Made by a program: the position numbers and the translations under genes. DNA of 7,603 nucleotides. Origin: an uncultured Mycoplasmataceae bacterium (lineage in GTDB: Bacteria > Bacillota_I > Bacilli_A > Mycoplasmatales > Mycoplasmoidaceae). Positions 6,449-7,603 of the stretch are shown piece after piece; the first letter of the stretch is position 1; every line of letters starts with the position of its first letter. The stretch is from the NCBI GenBank assembly GCA_947176635.1, contig CAMWRJ010000022.1, positions 1-7,603 on the forward strand. The letters run 5' to 3'. The notes under the pieces are model-generated. The model was not told the DNA's origin. It made no database searches and saw only the letters and a program-made list of their open reading frames with translations.

Positions 6449-6468
6449 CACTTTGATTATATATAATT

Positions 6469-6870
6469 TTATTCAATTTCATCAATAATTTCAGATGTTA
6501 TTATTGAATCACTATTATTAAATTCAGCTAAAACTTTTTCTGAATTAATTTCCAATTCAGGTTTTTTCATAAAGTTTCCAATCTTATCAATTTCATCAAT
6601 GAAAATAGAATTATAATTTTTAGATCCATTTTCATTTTTTATTATTTTAGAAATTAACTTTCCTGTTATTAAAACTTTATTGCCTTTTTCAAAAAAGTTA
6701 TAAATGAATTCTGCTTTTTTATCAAAAGCTATGCAATTATAAAACATAGTCTCATATTCAGAATTGTATCCTTTATAACCTATTGAAAATTTCAAAATTG
6801 ATTTTTTATTTTGTGTAGTAGTTAATTTTAAATCATTAGCTATAAAACCTTTAATATAAATTTTGTTCAT
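6469..6870 (-). CDS. ssb: Single-stranded DNA-binding protein (short plasmid-type SSB)
   Basis: This 133-residue protein has the bacterial SSB OB-fold. It opens with MNKIYIKGFIANDLKLTTTQ, the family's usual start, followed by KSILKFSIGYKG, the central FYNCIAFDKKAEFIYNFFEKG that corresponds to the typical NCVAWxKxAExIxxYLxKG segment, and KVLITGKL with a basic strand after it. These span about residues 1-100. The rest is acidic and shorter than in chromosomal SSBs (usually about 160-180 residues), and it ends in EIIDEIE, without the DDDLPF-type tip that recruits partner proteins. A strong AGGAG (6878-6882) lies 7 bp before the ATG and within the end of the lipoprotein gene, whose stop is 2 bp away, so translation is probably coupled. 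SSB protects single-stranded DNA in replication, recombination or conjugative transfer. A plasmid-borne copy suggests a single-stranded stage for this replicon. Confidence 0.9.
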   Translation of the reverse strand: MNKIYIKGFIANDLKLTTTQNKKSILKFSIGYKGYNSEYETMFYNCIAFDKKAEFIYNFFEKGNKVLITGKLISKIIKNENGSKNYNSIFIDEIDKIGNFMKKPELEINSEKVLAEFNNSDSIITSEIIDEIE

Positions 6871-6872
6871 AT

Positions 6873-7603
6873 TTATTCTCCTTGATTTTCAATATTATTA
6901 AATACTAATTTTATACTTTGACAATTCAATCACCCTTGATCTGTAGTTATTAATTTTGAATTATCGACTAATGTATCTTCTATTACTCATTGTTCTGATT
7001 TTTGTCCATTAAAATCTCTAATAAATTGAGAAACAGTTTGATTTTCCCAATTAGGTTCTTTCTGTTTTAATTCTTCTAAACTATTATATTGCATTTGATC
7101 ACCTTGAAAAATACCCATTCAATTCCCATCCAAACCCATTTTAGCTATTACTGAACCATCTGATTGTTTTACTAAAATTGGAACAATTTTGAAATTAAAT
7201 TTATTGGATTTTATAGTTGCATTATTTGAACTATTTTGTTCTGATTTTTGAACAATTGTAGAAGATAAATTTAATTTTTTGTTAGTGTCTAATGAAGCAC
7301 TCAAACTAAAATTCATTGTAAATCCAGAAGGCATACCTGTATTCATTAATTTATTTTGTTCTTCTTCCATATTTTTTAAATCATTCTTAAACATATCAAA
7401 TGTATAGTTTTTTGCAAAGAATTGTTTTGTAAATTCTAAAGCGTCTGCAAATGTAGTTATATTATCAGTTGAAGGAACTTCAACCGGTTTAATTGGATTA
7501 GTTGTGTTACCTGATGGATTATTGTTGTTATCATTACATGATGTAACCATTAATGGTGTAGCTATTGTAATCGTTACTAAACCAAGTGTTCCTAAAATTA
7601 TTC
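6873..7603 (-). CDS. Lipoprotein of unknown function, 5' end outside the window
   Basis: The visible part is 242 residues ending at TAA 6873-6875 and needs TGA as Trp at three sites (7119, 6987 and 6930). The right edge of the window cuts the signal peptide, of which ILGTLGLVTITIATPLM remains. Next comes the lipobox VTSC, whose cysteine would be lipidated and hold the protein on the outer face of the membrane. The mature part starts with an Asn/Pro/Thr-rich linker (NDNNNNPSGNTTNP). A helical segment follows (ADALEFTKQFFAKNYTFDMF and a Glu/Lys/Asn-rich stretch), then beta-type Ser/Asn-rich sequence and a Trp-containing C-terminal domain with one further cysteine. Mollicute lipoproteins of this general build are common, and no specific family is recognised. 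It is the first visible gene of an operon with ssb, an unusual pairing. The promoter is outside the window. Confidence 0.85.

Larger units (their letters stand above)
5960..6468. other. Noncoding, hairpin-dense region; candidate origin of replication or transfer
   Basis: About 500 bp between the adhesin promoter block and the SSB stop codon hold no open frame longer than a few dozen codons, even with TGA as Trp, and none has a ribosome site. The stretch carries at least eight inverted repeats (5971-6098 nested set, 6111-6135, 6178-6191, 6189-6231, 6239-6248, 6288-6320, 6323-6349, 6432-6448). It also has two C-rich patches (6135-6143, 6384-6392) unlike the surrounding sequence. Such clustering beside an SSB gene is what one expects of a plasmid origin (double- or single-strand) or an oriT. 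No initiator or relaxase gene is present to confirm this, so the role is inferred. Confidence 0.4.

Noticed and set aside
5960..6468. tRNA, CRISPR array or other standard RNA gene
   Set aside because: No cloverleaf with the conserved T-loop, no regularly spaced direct repeats with spacers, and no recognisable conserved RNA core were found.

Overview
This window looks like part of an accessory replicon, most likely a plasmid or plasmid-derived segment, from a Spiroplasma-like mollicute. The DNA is very AT-rich. Several genes stay open only if TGA is read as tryptophan (genetic code 4): TGA interrupts the ParA gene once, the lipoprotein gene three times, and the large surface-protein gene about 25 times, against only three TGG codons in that gene. 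The genus is inferred from the gene set (ParA partition module, very large membrane-anchored adhesin-like protein, plasmid-type SSB, lipoprotein). This set resembles the pSci plasmids of Spiroplasma citri and related plasmids, but no database comparison was possible.

Layout. (1) Positions 1-1258, plus strand: a partition module. Five 12-bp iteron-like repeats and a promoter lead into a small ribbon-helix-helix-type protein, followed 3 bp later by a ParA/Soj ATPase of 276 residues. (2) 1257-1298: a bidirectional terminator shared by converging transcripts. (3) 1324-5823, minus strand: one uninterrupted 1403-residue surface protein with an N-terminal signal or anchor segment, a large ectodomain, three related modules near the C-terminus, a proline-rich stalk and a C-terminal membrane helix. 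A 91-residue coiled-coil-like protein follows it. The gene has an extended -10 promoter, a leader hairpin followed by a T-run, and no visible Shine-Dalgarno sequence. (4) 5960-6468: about 500 bp with no convincing gene but unusually dense in inverted repeats. They include a nested set that can fold as a three-way junction, several perfect hairpins, a possible small plus-strand RNA, a minus-strand terminator for the genes to the right, and a C-rich, locally less AT-rich patch. This is the best place in the window for an origin of replication or transfer. (5) 6469-7603, minus strand: an operon of a lipoprotein (5' end outside the window) and a short SSB.

How it may fit together: the iterons, RHH protein and ParA would keep the replicon stably inherited. 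The SSB and the hairpin-rich region point to a single-stranded DNA stage in replication or transfer. The adhesin-like protein and the lipoprotein are cargo facing the host. No replication initiator or mobilisation gene is inside the window, so the origin and transfer roles are inferences.
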